A DNA stretch of 64,000 nt from Pseudobutyrivibrio sp. (GCF_017471675.1 NZ_JAFUSK010000066.1:1-64000); one strand, 5' to 3'; positions 53,301 to 63,651 are shown, counted from the stretch's first letter. The notes: a model not told the origin generated them from the letters alone. Made by a program: numbers and translations.

Positions 53301-54134
53301 ATGACTAGAAGAAAAAGTGTAATACCAGGGTTTGGTATATCAATGGGAATAACAATAACAATTTTGAGTATAGTAGTGCTGATTCCTCTGTGTTCATTAG
53401 TAGTCTTCTCTGCAAAGCTTAGTTTATCTGAATTTATTGATACAGTTACCAAGCCAAGAGTACTGGCTGGATATTATGTATCTATTTCTACAGCTTTTAT
53501 AGCATCTTTAATAAATGTGTTGATGGGACTTATCCTTGCCTGGATATTGGTTAGATATGATTTCAAGGGGAAAAAATTTATTGACGGAATAATAGAATTA
53601 CCATTTGCTCTGCCAACAGCTGTTGCTGGTATATCTTTAACTCATCTAACCACTACTAATGGTTGGGTAGGGCAGATATTCTATAACTTATTTGGAATTC
53701 AGATAGCTTATACCAGAGTAGGTATTACAGTTGCTCTGATATTTATAGGTATCCCTTTTGTTGTTAGGTCTGTTCAACCTGTCTTAGAAAAGATAGACAA
53801 ACAGTACGAAGAGGCTGCCTTTATTTTAGGAGCAGATGCCAAGACCACATTTAAAAAAGTGATTTTTCCAGAGATTCTACCAGCTATCATATCAGGCTTT
53901 ACCTTAGCCTTTGCCAGATGTATTGGAGAATATGGAAGTGTTGTATTTATTGCAGGAAACACCCCTTATGAAACAGAGATTGCACCACTTCTAATTATGT
54001 CTAAGTTGCAGGAATATGATTATTCGGCAGCTACATCTATAGCCCTGGTAATGCTTGGTATTTCCATGGTTATATTGTCGGTAAATGCTATTGTACAGGC
54101 TAATGTATCAAGAAGAGTAAACGGAAAAATATAG
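53301..54134 (+). CDS. cysT: sulfate ABC transporter permease CysT
   Basis: The 277-residue protein has six TM segments and the CysT/CysU pattern LVRYDFKGKKFIDGIIELPFALPTAVAGISL and PVLEKIDKQYEEAAFILGADAKTTFKKVIFP (EAA loop). It pairs with CysW. It lies 55 nt after sbp with a GAGAGGA site. Confidence 0.94.
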   Translation: MTRRKSVIPGFGISMGITITILSIVVLIPLCSLVVFSAKLSLSEFIDTVTKPRVLAGYYVSISTAFIASLINVLMGLILAWILVRYDFKGKKFIDGIIELPFALPTAVAGISLTHLTTTNGWVGQIFYNLFGIQIAYTRVGITVALIFIGIPFVVRSVQPVLEKIDKQYEEAAFILGADAKTTFKKVIFPEILPAIISGFTLAFARCIGEYGSVVFIAGNTPYETEIAPLLIMSKLQEYDYSAATSIALVMLGISMVILSVNAIVQANVSRRVNGKI

Positions 54135-54143
54135 GAGAATGCT

Positions 54144-54974
54144 ATGGAACTTAGAAAAGAAAATAAGGTACTGAAATATTTCTTAATAACGATTAGCTTT
54201 ATATTCCTTGGCGTGTTTTTGATTTTGCCACTTGTATATATAGTGATTACAGCCCTTAGAGATGGCATATCAGGTTATATCAATGCAGTTTCAGATGAAT
54301 ATGCTATTAAGGCGGCACTACTTACCATACAGGCTACAGCCTGGGCTGTTATCGTAAATACGATATTTGGAATTGCAGCAGCATGGCTTATTACAAAGTA
54401 CAGCTTTAAGGGTAAGAAGCTGCTATCCACATTCATAGATTTACCTGTAACTGTATCTCCAATTATTGCAGGTCTTATATATGTGCTTACTTTCGGAAGG
54501 CAAAGTGGCCTGTATCCTATATTGGATTCTTATGGAATTCAAATTATATTTGCGGTACCAGGTATAGTATTAGCCACTATCTTTGTGACCTTTCCTTTTA
54601 TTTCCAGAGAATTAGTACCAGTACTTACAGCTCAGGGAACAGATGAGGAGGAAGCAGCGTCGCTTATGGGGGCAGGGACTTTCACTATCTTTAGAAAGGT
54701 AACATTTCCTCATATAAAGTGGGCGCTTTTATATGGAGTAGTTTTATGTACAGCCCGAGCTATGGGAGAGTTTGGTGCAGTATCTGTTCTATCGGGGCAT
54801 CTAAGAGGCAAGACTAATACATTGCCACTGTACATAGAGCTTTTATATCAAGGCTATGATTTTACAGGAGCATTTGCAGCATCATCCATTCTGGTTGTAC
54901 TTGCAGTTATTGTACTAATCCTTAGATTAGTGATTGAAAACAAAGGCAACAAGGAATTGGATTTGAACAAGTAG
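54144..54974 (+). CDS. cysW: sulfate ABC transporter permease CysW
   Basis: The 276-residue protein has six TM segments and the CysW marks WLITKYSFKGKKLLSTFIDLPVTVSPIIAGLIY, GTDEEEAASLMGAGTFTIFRKVTFPHIKWALLYG and MGEFGAVSVLSGHLRGKTNTLPLYIE. It forms the transmembrane heterodimer with CysT. Confidence 0.95.
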   Translation: MELRKENKVLKYFLITISFIFLGVFLILPLVYIVITALRDGISGYINAVSDEYAIKAALLTIQATAWAVIVNTIFGIAAAWLITKYSFKGKKLLSTFIDLPVTVSPIIAGLIYVLTFGRQSGLYPILDSYGIQIIFAVPGIVLATIFVTFPFISRELVPVLTAQGTDEEEAASLMGAGTFTIFRKVTFPHIKWALLYGVVLCTARAMGEFGAVSVLSGHLRGKTNTLPLYIELLYQGYDFTGAFAASSILVVLAVIVLILRLVIENKGNKELDLNK

Positions 54975-54988
54975 AAAGGGCATAAGTT

Positions 54989-56050
54989 ATGGGATATGTT
55001 GAGCTAAAAAATATAAACAAGCATTTTAAAAATTTTCATGCATCAAAGGATATAAATATTTCTATTGAAAAGGGTAGGCTGGTTGCTCTTCTTGGTCCGT
55101 CGGGAAGTGGCAAGACCACCATTCTTAGAATGATTGCTGGTCTTGAAAATCCTGATTCAGGAGAAATCCTTATTGATGGCAAGGTGGTTAATAATGTGCC
55201 AGGCAGCGAAAGAGGAATTGGGTTTGTATTCCAGAATTATGCCTTGTTTAGATATATGAATGTATATGACAATATAGCATTTGGTCTTCGGGTTAAAAAG
55301 GTTCCGGAGGCTAAGATTAAGGAGCGTGTTACTGAGCTTATTTCTCTTATAGATTGCGAAGGTTTAGAAAAAAGATATCCAAGTCAGTTATCTGGTGGAC
55401 AAAGACAGAGAGTGGCTTTTGCAAGAGCATTGGCACCTAACCCACAGATACTGCTGTTAGATGAGCCCTTTGCAGCAATCGATGCCAAGGTTAGGCTAGA
55501 ACTTAGAACTTGGCTTAGAGAAATGATAACAAAGCTTGGTATAACCAGCATCTTTGTTACACACGACCAGGATGAGGCTATTGAAGTGGCTGATGAAATA
55601 ATCGTTACCAACGAGGGTAGAGTGGAGCAGTCAGGAAATCCTCAGGAGCTTTATAAGAATCCTGCTACACCTTTCGTTGCAAGATTTATTGGAAACTCCG
55701 TGGAAGTAAAGAACTATGAGAAATTCAGATATTTCGAGAAGTGCTCAGGAGATTCCACTGCATATTTAAGACCGGAATTTGTAAGCATATTTAAAAAGGG
55801 CGAAAGTGTTCAGTTTGCAAATTCTGCAGAGGAAGCCGTGGTAGAAGACATTATTTTCAGGGGAAGCAATCTGGAAGTAAGGGTAAGGCTACATGGCAAT
55901 CTGATATCTTCAATTAGAAGCATCAATGATTCGGAGATAAAAGTGGGTGAAACTGTGGATGTGTTCATATACAGATTGTACGTCGTAGCAGGTGATGAGG
56001 TAGTTCTTGCTACTAACACATCACTTCAGGATGAGGATATTGTTATTTAA
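54989..56050 (+). CDS. cysA: sulfate ABC transporter ATP-binding protein CysA
   Basis: The 353-residue ATPase shows GPSGSGKTT, LSGGQRQRVAFARAL, LLLDEPFAAIDAKVRLELRTWLREM and a C-terminal TOBE-like domain of about 110 residues. Length and motifs match CysA. It is a close paralogue of the ATPase at 47840. Confidence 0.95.
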   Translation: MGYVELKNINKHFKNFHASKDINISIEKGRLVALLGPSGSGKTTILRMIAGLENPDSGEILIDGKVVNNVPGSERGIGFVFQNYALFRYMNVYDNIAFGLRVKKVPEAKIKERVTELISLIDCEGLEKRYPSQLSGGQRQRVAFARALAPNPQILLLDEPFAAIDAKVRLELRTWLREMITKLGITSIFVTHDQDEAIEVADEIIVTNEGRVEQSGNPQELYKNPATPFVARFIGNSVEVKNYEKFRYFEKCSGDSTAYLRPEFVSIFKKGESVQFANSAEEAVVEDIIFRGSNLEVRVRLHGNLISSIRSINDSEIKVGETVDVFIYRLYVVAGDEVVLATNTSLQDEDIVI

Positions 56051-56060
56051 GGAATATGGT

Positions 56061-57797
56061 ATGTTGAAAAATCTATCAGTTGAACAATTAAAAACGGATG
56101 TTTTGATAATAGGTGGCGGCACTGCTGGATGCTATTGTGCATATACTTTAGGTTTAAGTGGAAGTCATAAGGTGCTCATTGCAGAAAAGGCAAATATAAA
56201 AAGAAGTGGGTGTCTTGCAGCAGGTGTAAACGCCATCAATGCATATATTACAGAAGGAAAGGTTCCTCAGGATTATGTTAACTATTGCAAAAAGGATGCA
56301 AAAGGAATTGTTAGAGAAGATTTGCTATTGTCAATCTCTGAGAATCTTAATGATGTGACCCACACATTGGAGAAAGAGGGACTGGTAATTCTAAAGGATG
56401 AAAATGGTAAATACGTTACAAGGGGAGATAGAAATATAAAGATAAACGGGGAAAACATCAAGCCAATTCTGGCTAAGATGGCAAGTGAAAGTGACAATGT
56501 TACTGTAATAAATCATGTAAATATCACTGACCTTCTAGTTGAAAAAAATCGTATATACGGAGCGGTTGGTTTTGATGTTAATGAGGCGAAGGCCTATGTT
56601 ATTTTTGCAAAAGCTGTACTGATGGCAACAGGTGGGGCAGCAGGCTTATACAGACCTAACAATCCAGGTTTTTCAAGGCATAAGATGTGGTATCCACCTT
56701 TTAATACGGGCGCAGGTTATGCCATGGGAATCAATGCAGGGGCAGAGATGACCACATTTGAAATGAGGTTTATAGCACTTAGATGCAAGGATACAATTGC
56801 CCCAACAGGAACTATTGCCCAAGGTGTCAGAGCGAAACAGATGAATGGCCTTGGGGAAATATATGAGACCAAGTATGGAGTGGCAACCTGCGAAAGGGTA
56901 TATGGTACAACCCTGGAGAATAAAGAGGGAAGAGGCCCTTGCTATCTAAAGACTGATGTCATATCAAAAGCCCAAGAAGAGGATTTGTACAAGGCCTATC
57001 TGAATATGGCTCCATCCCAGACCCTAAAATGGCTGGAGGGCGGCCAAGGCCCATCTGAGCAGAATGTAGAAATAGAAGGAACAGAGCCATACATTGTAGG
57101 CGGACATACAGCAAGTGGTTACTGGGTAGACAATAATCGCGCTACTACAGTTCGTGGGCTATATGCTGCTGGAGATGTGGCAGGTGGAGCCCCACAAAAG
57201 TATGTTACAGGTGCTTTGGCAGAAGGAAAGTTGGCAGCCGCTGGTATTGAAGAATATTTGAAGGAAGATTTTGAATTAGTATCTAGTAATGTCTGGGAGA
57301 AAATCTTAGCAAACTATGATGAATATTTAAACAATCCAATAGGTAATATCACCATATCCCAGGTAGAGGAAGCCATGCAAAAGGTGATGGATGAATATGC
57401 AGGTGGAATCACTAAGAGCTATCAATTCAACGAAACAGGATTAAAGCTGGCAAAGGAAAAGCTAGAAGGCCTTCAGCAGGTGCTAAATACATTAAAAGCA
57501 AATGATACAGATGAGCTTTTACAGATATACGAGATTAAAGAACGACTTACTGTTAGCCTTTCACTTATAGAACATCTTAAGGCAAGAAAAGAAACCAGAT
57601 GGCATAGCTTCGGAGAAAATATGAGCTATCCAAATGTGGATGATAATTACAATGTATATATCAATTCAGTAAAGACAGGTGATGGTATCAAAATAATCAA
57701 AAGACCTCTGGTGGTGGATGATTATAAAAATATTATTTTCACCTTTAATGGTGACGGTAATATCCAGTATGCAGGAGGTGAGATAGATGAGCGTTAG
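56061..57797 (+). CDS. aprA: adenylylsulfate reductase alpha-subunit-like flavoprotein
   Basis: I choose ATG 56061 (578 residues), 7 nt after AAGGA; earlier in-frame starts overlap cysA. It is an FAD protein of the fumarate-reductase/AprA group: LIIGGGTAGCYCAY (FAD site), RSGCLAAGVNAINAYITEG, GGAAGLYRPNNPG, FEMRFIALRCKDTIAPTGT and GGHTASGYWVDNNRATTVRGLYAAGDVAGG. It should reduce APS to sulfite and AMP with the ferredoxin-like subunit encoded next. It is shorter than dissimilatory AprA (over 620 residues), fitting an assimilatory clostridial form. Confidence 0.9.
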   Translation: MLKNLSVEQLKTDVLIIGGGTAGCYCAYTLGLSGSHKVLIAEKANIKRSGCLAAGVNAINAYITEGKVPQDYVNYCKKDAKGIVREDLLLSISENLNDVTHTLEKEGLVILKDENGKYVTRGDRNIKINGENIKPILAKMASESDNVTVINHVNITDLLVEKNRIYGAVGFDVNEAKAYVIFAKAVLMATGGAAGLYRPNNPGFSRHKMWYPPFNTGAGYAMGINAGAEMTTFEMRFIALRCKDTIAPTGTIAQGVRAKQMNGLGEIYETKYGVATCERVYGTTLENKEGRGPCYLKTDVISKAQEEDLYKAYLNMAPSQTLKWLEGGQGPSEQNVEIEGTEPYIVGGHTASGYWVDNNRATTVRGLYAAGDVAGGAPQKYVTGALAEGKLAAAGIEEYLKEDFELVSSNVWEKILANYDEYLNNPIGNITISQVEEAMQKVMDEYAGGITKSYQFNETGLKLAKEKLEGLQQVLNTLKANDTDELLQIYEIKERLTVSLSLIEHLKARKETRWHSFGENMSYPNVDDNYNVYINSVKTGDGIKIIKRPLVVDDYKNIIFTFNGDGNIQYAGGEIDER

Positions 57798-58098
57798 AAT
57801 CAACACAAATTCCTGCGTTGGATGCAAAAAATGCATAGAAGTGTGCCCGGGAAATCTGATTAAGTTAAAGGATGGCAAAGCTTTTATTAAGAGAGAAAAA
57901 GATTGCTGGGGCTGCACATCTTGCCTAAAAGAATGCCAGGCTGGGGCTATTGCCTTTTTCCTTGGAGCTGATATAGGAGGCAAGGGCTCGACCCTTTCTA
58001 CTAGAGCACAGGGGGATTTGCGATACTGGATTGTGACTGACCCTAATGGGATTCAAAAGACAATCACTATTAATACAAAAGAATCTAATAAATATTAA
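57787..58098 (+). CDS. aprB: adenylylsulfate reductase beta-subunit-like ferredoxin
   Basis: The 103-residue protein has two [4Fe-4S] sites: Cys10-13-16-20 (CVGCKKCIEVCPG) and Cys40-43-46-50 (CWGCTSCLKEC), then a C-terminal tail (GDLRYWIVTDPNG) that in AprB wraps around AprA. It passes electrons to the FAD of AprA. It overlaps aprA by 11 nt. Confidence 0.92.
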   Translation: MSVRINTNSCVGCKKCIEVCPGNLIKLKDGKAFIKREKDCWGCTSCLKECQAGAIAFFLGADIGGKGSTLSTRAQGDLRYWIVTDPNGIQKTITINTKESNKY

Positions 58099-58111
58099 AG
58101 CGAGGTAAGAA

Positions 58112-59017
58112 ATGAGCAAGTTGACACATCTTGATGAGCTGGAAGCAGAAGCTATATATATTATCAGAGAGGTTGCAGCTGAGTGTGAAAAGCCTGTAAT
58201 GCTGTATTCCATTGGAAAGGATAGCTCTGTAATGCTACATTTAGCCCTAAAGGCCTTCTACCCAGAAAAACCGCCTTTTCCTTTTTTACATGTTAACACT
58301 ACCTGGAAATTCAAGGAAATGATTGAGTTTAGAGATCATGTGGCAGAAAAATACGGGTTAGAAATGCTTGAATATATAAATGAAGAAGGGGTAAAGCAGG
58401 GAATCAATCCATTTGACCATGGTAGCGCCTACACTGATATTATGAAAACTCAGGCATTAAAGCAGGCATTGGATAAATACGGTTTTACAGCAGCTTTCGG
58501 TGGTGGAAGACGAGATGAGGAAAAATCCAGAGCTAAGGAGCGAATATTCTCATTTAGAAATTCTGCCCATGCATGGGATCCAAAAAATCAGCGTCCTGAG
58601 ATGTGGAAGCTATTTAATACCAAGCTATTCAAGGGGGAAGAGGTTAGAGTATTCCCACTTTCTAATTGGACTGAAAAGGATATATGGCAATATATCAAAC
58701 GCGAAAACATAGAAATACCATCCTTGTATTTTGCCAAGGAGCGCCCTGTTATTTATCGTGATGGAAATATAATCATGGTAGATGATGACAGATTAAAAAA
58801 CAGATTGCTTCCAGGAGAAGAGATTGTTAATAAGAAGGTGCGCTTTAGAACATTAGGCTGCTATCCGCTGACAGGTGGAGTTGAATCTGATGCAGACACC
58901 CTGGATGAGATAATAGATGAGACCTTAAGTGCGGTTTCTAGTGAACGTACTACTCGCGTTATTGATAACGAGGCTGCAGGTTCAATGGAAAGACGAAAGA
59001 GAGAGGGGTATTTCTAA
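58112..59017 (+). CDS. cysD: sulfate adenylyltransferase small subunit
   Basis: The 301-residue protein is the ATP pyrophosphatase-type catalytic subunit that makes APS from sulfate and ATP. It begins [22 protein letters not shown], has the PP-loop [34 protein letters not shown] and the CysD C-terminus [14 protein letters not shown]. cysN starts one base after its stop. Confidence 0.97.
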   Translation: MSKLTHLDELEAEAIYIIREVAAECEKPVMLYSIGKDSSVMLHLALKAFYPEKPPFPFLHVNTTWKFKEMIEFRDHVAEKYGLEMLEYINEEGVKQGINPFDHGSAYTDIMKTQALKQALDKYGFTAAFGGGRRDEEKSRAKERIFSFRNSAHAWDPKNQRPEMWKLFNTKLFKGEEVRVFPLSNWTEKDIWQYIKRENIEIPSLYFAKERPVIYRDGNIIMVDDDRLKNRLLPGEEIVNKKVRFRTLGCYPLTGGVESDADTLDEIIDETLSAVSSERTTRVIDNEAAGSMERRKREGYF

Positions 59018-59018
59018 A

Positions 59019-60659
59019 ATGCAATTACTTAAGTTTATAACATGCGGAAGTGTAGACGACGGAAAGTCTACACTTATAGGGCATATATTATATGACGCGA
59101 AGCTTTTATATGCTGATCAAAAAAAGGCTTTAGAGCTGGATTCAAAGGTTGGAAGCAGAGGTGGAGCAATTGATTATTCTTTGTTGTTAGATGGTCTTAT
59201 GGCAGAGCGAGAGCAGGGAATTACAATCGATGTAGCATATCGTTATTTCACAACTGATAACAGAAGCTTTATCGTGGCAGATACCCCTGGTCATGAGGAA
59301 TATACAAGAAACATGGCTGTAGGAGCATCCTTTGCCGATCTGTCTGTAATACTTGTTGATGCTAAACAGGGCGTTTTGGTTCAGACTAAGCGTCATGCCA
59401 GAATCTGCTCATTAATGGGAATTCGTTACTTCGTATTTGCGGTAAATAAGATGGATTTGGTATCTTACAGCAAAGAACGATTTGAAGAAATTACTAAGCA
59501 GATTAATGAGCTTGCAGCAGAGCTTTCACTTGAGAGTGTTGTTATCATTCCAGTGTCTGCAACAGAGGGAGATAATGTAACTACCAGGTCTGAAAATATA
59601 GATTGGTATGATGGACCAGTTCTATTGAGTTACTTGGAAAATGTAGATATAAGTACTAACAATGAAGAGAGCGGATTTTACATGCCTGTGCAAAGAGTAT
59701 GTAGACCAAATCATACTTTTAGAGGCTTCCAGGGACAGGTTGAGACAGGAAGCTTAACTGTTGGGGATGAAGTTGTCATTTTACCTAGCAAGGAAAAAGC
59801 ACACGTGAAGAGCTTGCATGTGCTTGATAAGGAAGTGAAGGAGATAAGTACCGGTCAAGCTGTTACAGTGCAGCTTGATAGAGAGGTGGATGTTTCCAGG
59901 GGCTGCGTTCTTTCAAAGGACATAGAGCTTTCTACATCTTCATCACTTGAAGCTACATTACTTTGGATGGACGATGAGGAACTGTCTCAGGGCAAAAACT
60001 TCTTTGTGAAGCTTGGCACTAAGCTGATACCTGGTGTAGTAAAAAGTATTCGAAATACAATAGATGTAAATACAGGTGAGCGTCGTGAAGCTACTTCCTT
60101 AAAGAAAAATGAGATTGCTGTTTGTGAATTAAAGCTTGCAGATAGTATTGTTTTATCTACATTTGAAAAGCATAAAAATCTTGGTGAGCTTATTCTTATT
60201 GACAGAGTAACAAACATGACATCTGCATGTGGTATTGTTACCCAGGTGTACAAAGAGGATGGGCAGGAAGCTACCACTGAAATCGATAGAGAAGCCAGAA
60301 GTAATTGGAAGGGACAGCGTGCTATTACTGTAGAATTTCCTATTGGAAAAGCCGGCATCGATATTGATTTTGCAAAGAAGGTTGAACGTGAGCTTAGCAA
60401 CAGAGGTCGCCATACATATCTGTTTGTTCCTGCTTCTAGCCATGGAACAAAGAGTATTGTTAAGCATCTAAATGATGCAGGAATTGTAGTATTGTTTGCA
60501 GCAGGAAGGGATATTGATACATCTGTATTCAATGAAACCAGAGGCTATTATAGTGATTGGATTGAGGGGGAATCCATTTCATTGTCAGAGGCAGTCGATT
60601 TTGTATATAAGGCCTCAGGAATACATTCTGCTGTAGCAACTGGTGGAGATTTCATATAA
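59019..60659 (+). CDS. cysN: sulfate adenylyltransferase large subunit (GTPase)
   Basis: I choose ATG 59019 (546 residues), giving MQLLKFITCGSVDDGKSTLIGHI. The GTPase motifs are GSVDDGKST, DTPGHEEY and NKMDLV; GTP hydrolysis drives APS synthesis by CysD. No C-terminal APS kinase (CysC) domain is evident from the length and tail, consistent with direct APS reduction by AprAB. It ends the operon. Confidence 0.96.
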   Translation: MQLLKFITCGSVDDGKSTLIGHILYDAKLLYADQKKALELDSKVGSRGGAIDYSLLLDGLMAEREQGITIDVAYRYFTTDNRSFIVADTPGHEEYTRNMAVGASFADLSVILVDAKQGVLVQTKRHARICSLMGIRYFVFAVNKMDLVSYSKERFEEITKQINELAAELSLESVVIIPVSATEGDNVTTRSENIDWYDGPVLLSYLENVDISTNNEESGFYMPVQRVCRPNHTFRGFQGQVETGSLTVGDEVVILPSKEKAHVKSLHVLDKEVKEISTGQAVTVQLDREVDVSRGCVLSKDIELSTSSSLEATLLWMDDEELSQGKNFFVKLGTKLIPGVVKSIRNTIDVNTGERREATSLKKNEIAVCELKLADSIVLSTFEKHKNLGELILIDRVTNMTSACGIVTQVYKEDGQEATTEIDREARSNWKGQRAITVEFPIGKAGIDIDFAKKVERELSNRGRHTYLFVPASSHGTKSIVKHLNDAGIVVLFAAGRDIDTSVFNETRGYYSDWIEGESISLSEAVDFVYKASGIHSAVATGGDFI

Positions 60660-60660
60660 T

Positions 60661-60710
60661 AAAAAAGCCTTCCCGCAGATATATAACGGGAAGGCTTGTA
60701 TTTTTATTTT
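60661..60710. terminator. bidirectional intrinsic terminator
   Basis: AAGCCTTCCCG (60665-60675) and CGGGAAGGCTT (60687-60697) form a perfect 11-bp stem with A-rich and T-rich flanks on either side. It serves both cysN and the convergent FNT gene. Confidence 0.92.
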
Positions 60711-61318
60711 ATCTTCTTGCATACATAATTAATGCAAATACCACCAACTGTGTTTCCAGCAGTGATAACCAGTAGCTTAATTATCGCATTTACGGAATAG
60801 TTAAATGCCATGTTGTAATAGAACATATCTGCAACGCAGTGCTCTGTGCCTGCAAGAATAAATCCCATAACACCAAGGAATATTCCTAGGTATTTGCCAA
60901 GCTCATGGCTGTTATTCTTAAACTCATCTACTGCAATAAAAATAAAAATGTTGCAAAGTATTCCAAGCAAAAACAGGCTCAAGTATGAGTCTCCATTTTT
61001 AACATCACAAAGAGCAGTGGCCTTTTCAGCAACGGCTGCTCCAACTCTAGTACCTCTTATCATAAGAGCAAGTATAAGAGTTCCAATAAAATTTCCAATC
61101 CAAATAGAAATCATATCTGGTATTGATGGACCGCCCTTATCAATTGTGTAGCAAACCTTACCAGTGAAAAGATTAAATCCGAAGGTAAGTACAACGAATA
61201 ATCCAACGGAAAACAGTGCGGAACCAATCACCTTATTATCTAGTGATAAATAAATGAGTCCACCAAGGCCGATAGTGAAACCAGCCATAATAGATTTTAC
61301 AAAAGCTTTGTTAGTCAT
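60704..61318 (-). CDS. formate/nitrite transporter family (FNT) channel
   Basis: I choose the ATG at 61318 (204 residues): AAGGAG is 8 nt upstream, but only 2 nt from the ATG at 61324. Six TM segments and the FNT patterns GFTIGLGG, FGFNLFTGK, WIGNFIGT and GTEHCVADMFYY are visible. FNT channels carry formate, nitrite, lactate or hydrosulfide. Formate is the default in a fermenter; hydrosulfide is possible next to the sulfate operon, but the gene is convergent and not in that regulon. Confidence 0.85.
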   Translation of the reverse strand: MTNKAFVKSIMAGFTIGLGGLIYLSLDNKVIGSALFSVGLFVVLTFGFNLFTGKVCYTIDKGGPSIPDMISIWIGNFIGTLILALMIRGTRVGAAVAEKATALCDVKNGDSYLSLFLLGILCNIFIFIAVDEFKNNSHELGKYLGIFLGVMGFILAGTEHCVADMFYYNMAFNYSVNAIIKLLVITAGNTVGGICINYVCKKIK

Positions 61319-61453
61319 ATACATTTCTCCTTCTTAACGGCAATATTATATGTATTCTTTTACCTAAAAGCAATAAAGTTTGAACTTGTTACAGCAATTC
61401 TTTTCTAAACAGAATAATTTTGTTACAATTAAGGTCTAAATTAATGGAGAGAT

Positions 61454-63160
61454 ATGTATAAAAAAAGTTTTGATTCGAGAAAAACAATTGAATATTATGA
61501 ATTGTTATCATCTGAAATAAATGCTTATTCGATGAAAGCAGATTTATTAAAAACGGCTTTTGGAGATTATGTAAATAATGATGCCTTTGAGGGGATAAGT
61601 GCAGCGGCCTCTAAAGAGCTAGTTCAAGAAGTAGAACTTAAGCTTTTGGAAGAGGTTATTAGTTCGCATAATTATTTGCTACAGTTGTACGAGCATATGA
61701 TTATTTCCTTTCAAGAAAAAGTTGATTCAGCTGATAATGCTAGAATAGATGTAGAATCACTATATGAAATAAACGATGATTATAGAAAAATCTATGAAAA
61801 CTTCAATAATCATTCATCTAATATAGACTATATTGCAAAAACAATAGAGTCAAGGTATGGGCATATTGGAACGGTGACACAACCAGATTTTTCTGCTTCT
61901 AGGGAAAGTTTTGAATGTCTTTGTGGGAAATATGGAGATAGCGGTTACATTTTAAATATTATTAAAAACTTCCTAGAATTTGATGATGAAGAAATACTAT
62001 ATGCGAAAAGTATGGATTTAGACTCATATCTAGATGATGTTGAGACCAGAATAGATAGATTACAGGCTCTTTTAGATGATGCTAAAATCCTAATAAATGA
62101 TATTAGTAGGGTAGATTCTTTTATTGCACAGATACAAAATGGTGAAATAGCTAATAATAGGTTAAGCGATATTATATTTAATTGGTTCGAAAGTGCTAAT
62201 GGAGATAAGCTAAAAGAATTTATTAATAGTCCATTTTATAGTTTGTTGAAAAAAAGGTGGCAGTTTAAAGAGGGTAGATATATTACCATAAAAGAAAGCA
62301 TAAAATATATAGCTGAGGAATTTGACATTTTTGGAAAAGAGTTAAAAAAGCAGGGAATGAAGCTTATGGATTTTTCTTATGAGAAGGTTCCAATAGAGGT
62401 GCTTCATTTTACAACTGGTTCTTTTGGAAGATTATTGATGTCATTATCAATACCAGCGAAAATGTTTCCTAAAAGTGAGTATTCTAAAATATATGGTGAC
62501 GGTACAGATTGTGTAAAGCGTTTTATCAAAGGTGGGCAAACATGTTTAGTAGATATACCAGCTGGAATATTAGCTACACCAAAAGTTATAACGGATTTAT
62601 TAGATGCTAGAGACAATGTAATTATTTCAGGAGCGGAGTACATTAGGCATAATGGGTTAAAGACTATTGATGAAGATGCTAGAAGGCGAGTTAAATCCAT
62701 ACTGAAAAATATCGATGAAATGAAAGCTGTTGCCGTTAATGACCTATCAGTAAAAGTTGATTCAATGACAATTGGAGATTGGTCAGAGGCAGTAGGATAT
62801 GTTAGTGCTTTTGTTGCAACAGCAGCTGTCGGGGATGAGATATTGAATACGGTTAAAACTAATGCTTATATGAATAGTACTGAGGAATATATTGATACAA
62901 ATTTGGGAAATAAGATTAATATCGCGAAGAGTAAAGAGCATTATGTTTTGAAAAAAAATCCAGGACCACGTGGAAAAGCAAATACATCTATTGATATTGT
63001 AGACCAAGAAGGAAAAATTATAACTAGAAGATGGTATGACTCAAAAGGGAATGCAATAAGAGACGTAGATATGACTAATCATGGGAATGGAAAATGGCAT
63101 CCAGAAATTCCACATGAGCATACTTGGGATTGGTCGACTGGAAGACCAAGAAGAAAATAA
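61454..63160 (+). CDS. LXG-type polymorphic toxin (T7SS effector candidate)
   Basis: The 568-residue protein has an N-terminal all-helical, coiled-coil-rich region (about 1-230) like LXG/WXG-type secretion domains, a middle pretoxin-like region with small hydrophobic stretches, and a short C-terminal module after PGPRGKANTSIDIVD containing RRWYDSKGNAIRDVDMTNHG and PHEHTWDW. That His-rich ending recurs in polymorphic toxins, but I cannot name its activity. Two immunity-type genes follow. Base composition is more AT-rich than upstream, as in acquired loci. Confidence 0.7.
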   Translation: MYKKSFDSRKTIEYYELLSSEINAYSMKADLLKTAFGDYVNNDAFEGISAAASKELVQEVELKLLEEVISSHNYLLQLYEHMIISFQEKVDSADNARIDVESLYEINDDYRKIYENFNNHSSNIDYIAKTIESRYGHIGTVTQPDFSASRESFECLCGKYGDSGYILNIIKNFLEFDDEEILYAKSMDLDSYLDDVETRIDRLQALLDDAKILINDISRVDSFIAQIQNGEIANNRLSDIIFNWFESANGDKLKEFINSPFYSLLKKRWQFKEGRYITIKESIKYIAEEFDIFGKELKKQGMKLMDFSYEKVPIEVLHFTTGSFGRLLMSLSIPAKMFPKSEYSKIYGDGTDCVKRFIKGGQTCLVDIPAGILATPKVITDLLDARDNVIISGAEYIRHNGLKTIDEDARRRVKSILKNIDEMKAVAVNDLSVKVDSMTIGDWSEAVGYVSAFVATAAVGDEILNTVKTNAYMNSTEEYIDTNLGNKINIAKSKEHYVLKKNPGPRGKANTSIDIVDQEGKIITRRWYDSKGNAIRDVDMTNHGNGKWHPEIPHEHTWDWSTGRPRRK

Positions 63161-63172
63161 GAGGATATTATT

Positions 63173-63643
63173 ATGAGTGGAGTAATTATTAACAAAGGTT
63201 ATGAATATTTTACATATTTGGAGGATGTTTTTGATATTATCAGCAATAAGCAGGTAGATTTTAATTGGCTGATAGAATCTTATGAATGTTATCCAGAAAA
63301 TGAAAAAGTTGCCAATATATTTAACTCAGATACAGTATTTATTAGCGGAAAGGATTTAACAGAGTTAAACAAATTGGATGAAACTCAGTGGATTTGGGGA
63401 ATATTTCATGGCTTTAATAGAAATATTTCAGAAGAGCAAATTAAACAAGAAAAATATGAAACAAATAATATTGATTTAGTATGGGATGGAAATATGTTTC
63501 ATCCTTTGGCAGAAATTGAAATTATAGCATGGGATAGCTCGGCGACAATTATTCTTAGTAAAGATAGTTTATTGATAAAAAAAATAATAGAAAATAATGA
63601 AAATGCTGTAGAATTAAGTGCATTTAAGAAGAATAATATGTAG
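63173..63643 (+). CDS. putative immunity protein for the LXG toxin
   Basis: The 156-residue acidic cytosolic protein follows the toxin by 12 nt with an AGAGGA site. I do not recognise its family. It is Trp-rich (QWIWGIFHGF, VWDG, AWDSS) and low in GC. By position it should neutralise the C-terminal toxin domain of the preceding gene. Confidence 0.65.
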   Translation: MSGVIINKGYEYFTYLEDVFDIISNKQVDFNWLIESYECYPENEKVANIFNSDTVFISGKDLTELNKLDETQWIWGIFHGFNRNISEEQIKQEKYETNNIDLVWDGNMFHPLAEIEIIAWDSSATIILSKDSLLIKKIIENNENAVELSAFKKNNM

Positions 63644-63651
63644 GTGGCGGT

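Noticed and set aside
59987..60532. 181-codon open frame on the minus strand
   Set aside because: It lies within cysN, which has clear GTPase motifs; the reverse frame resembles nothing known.
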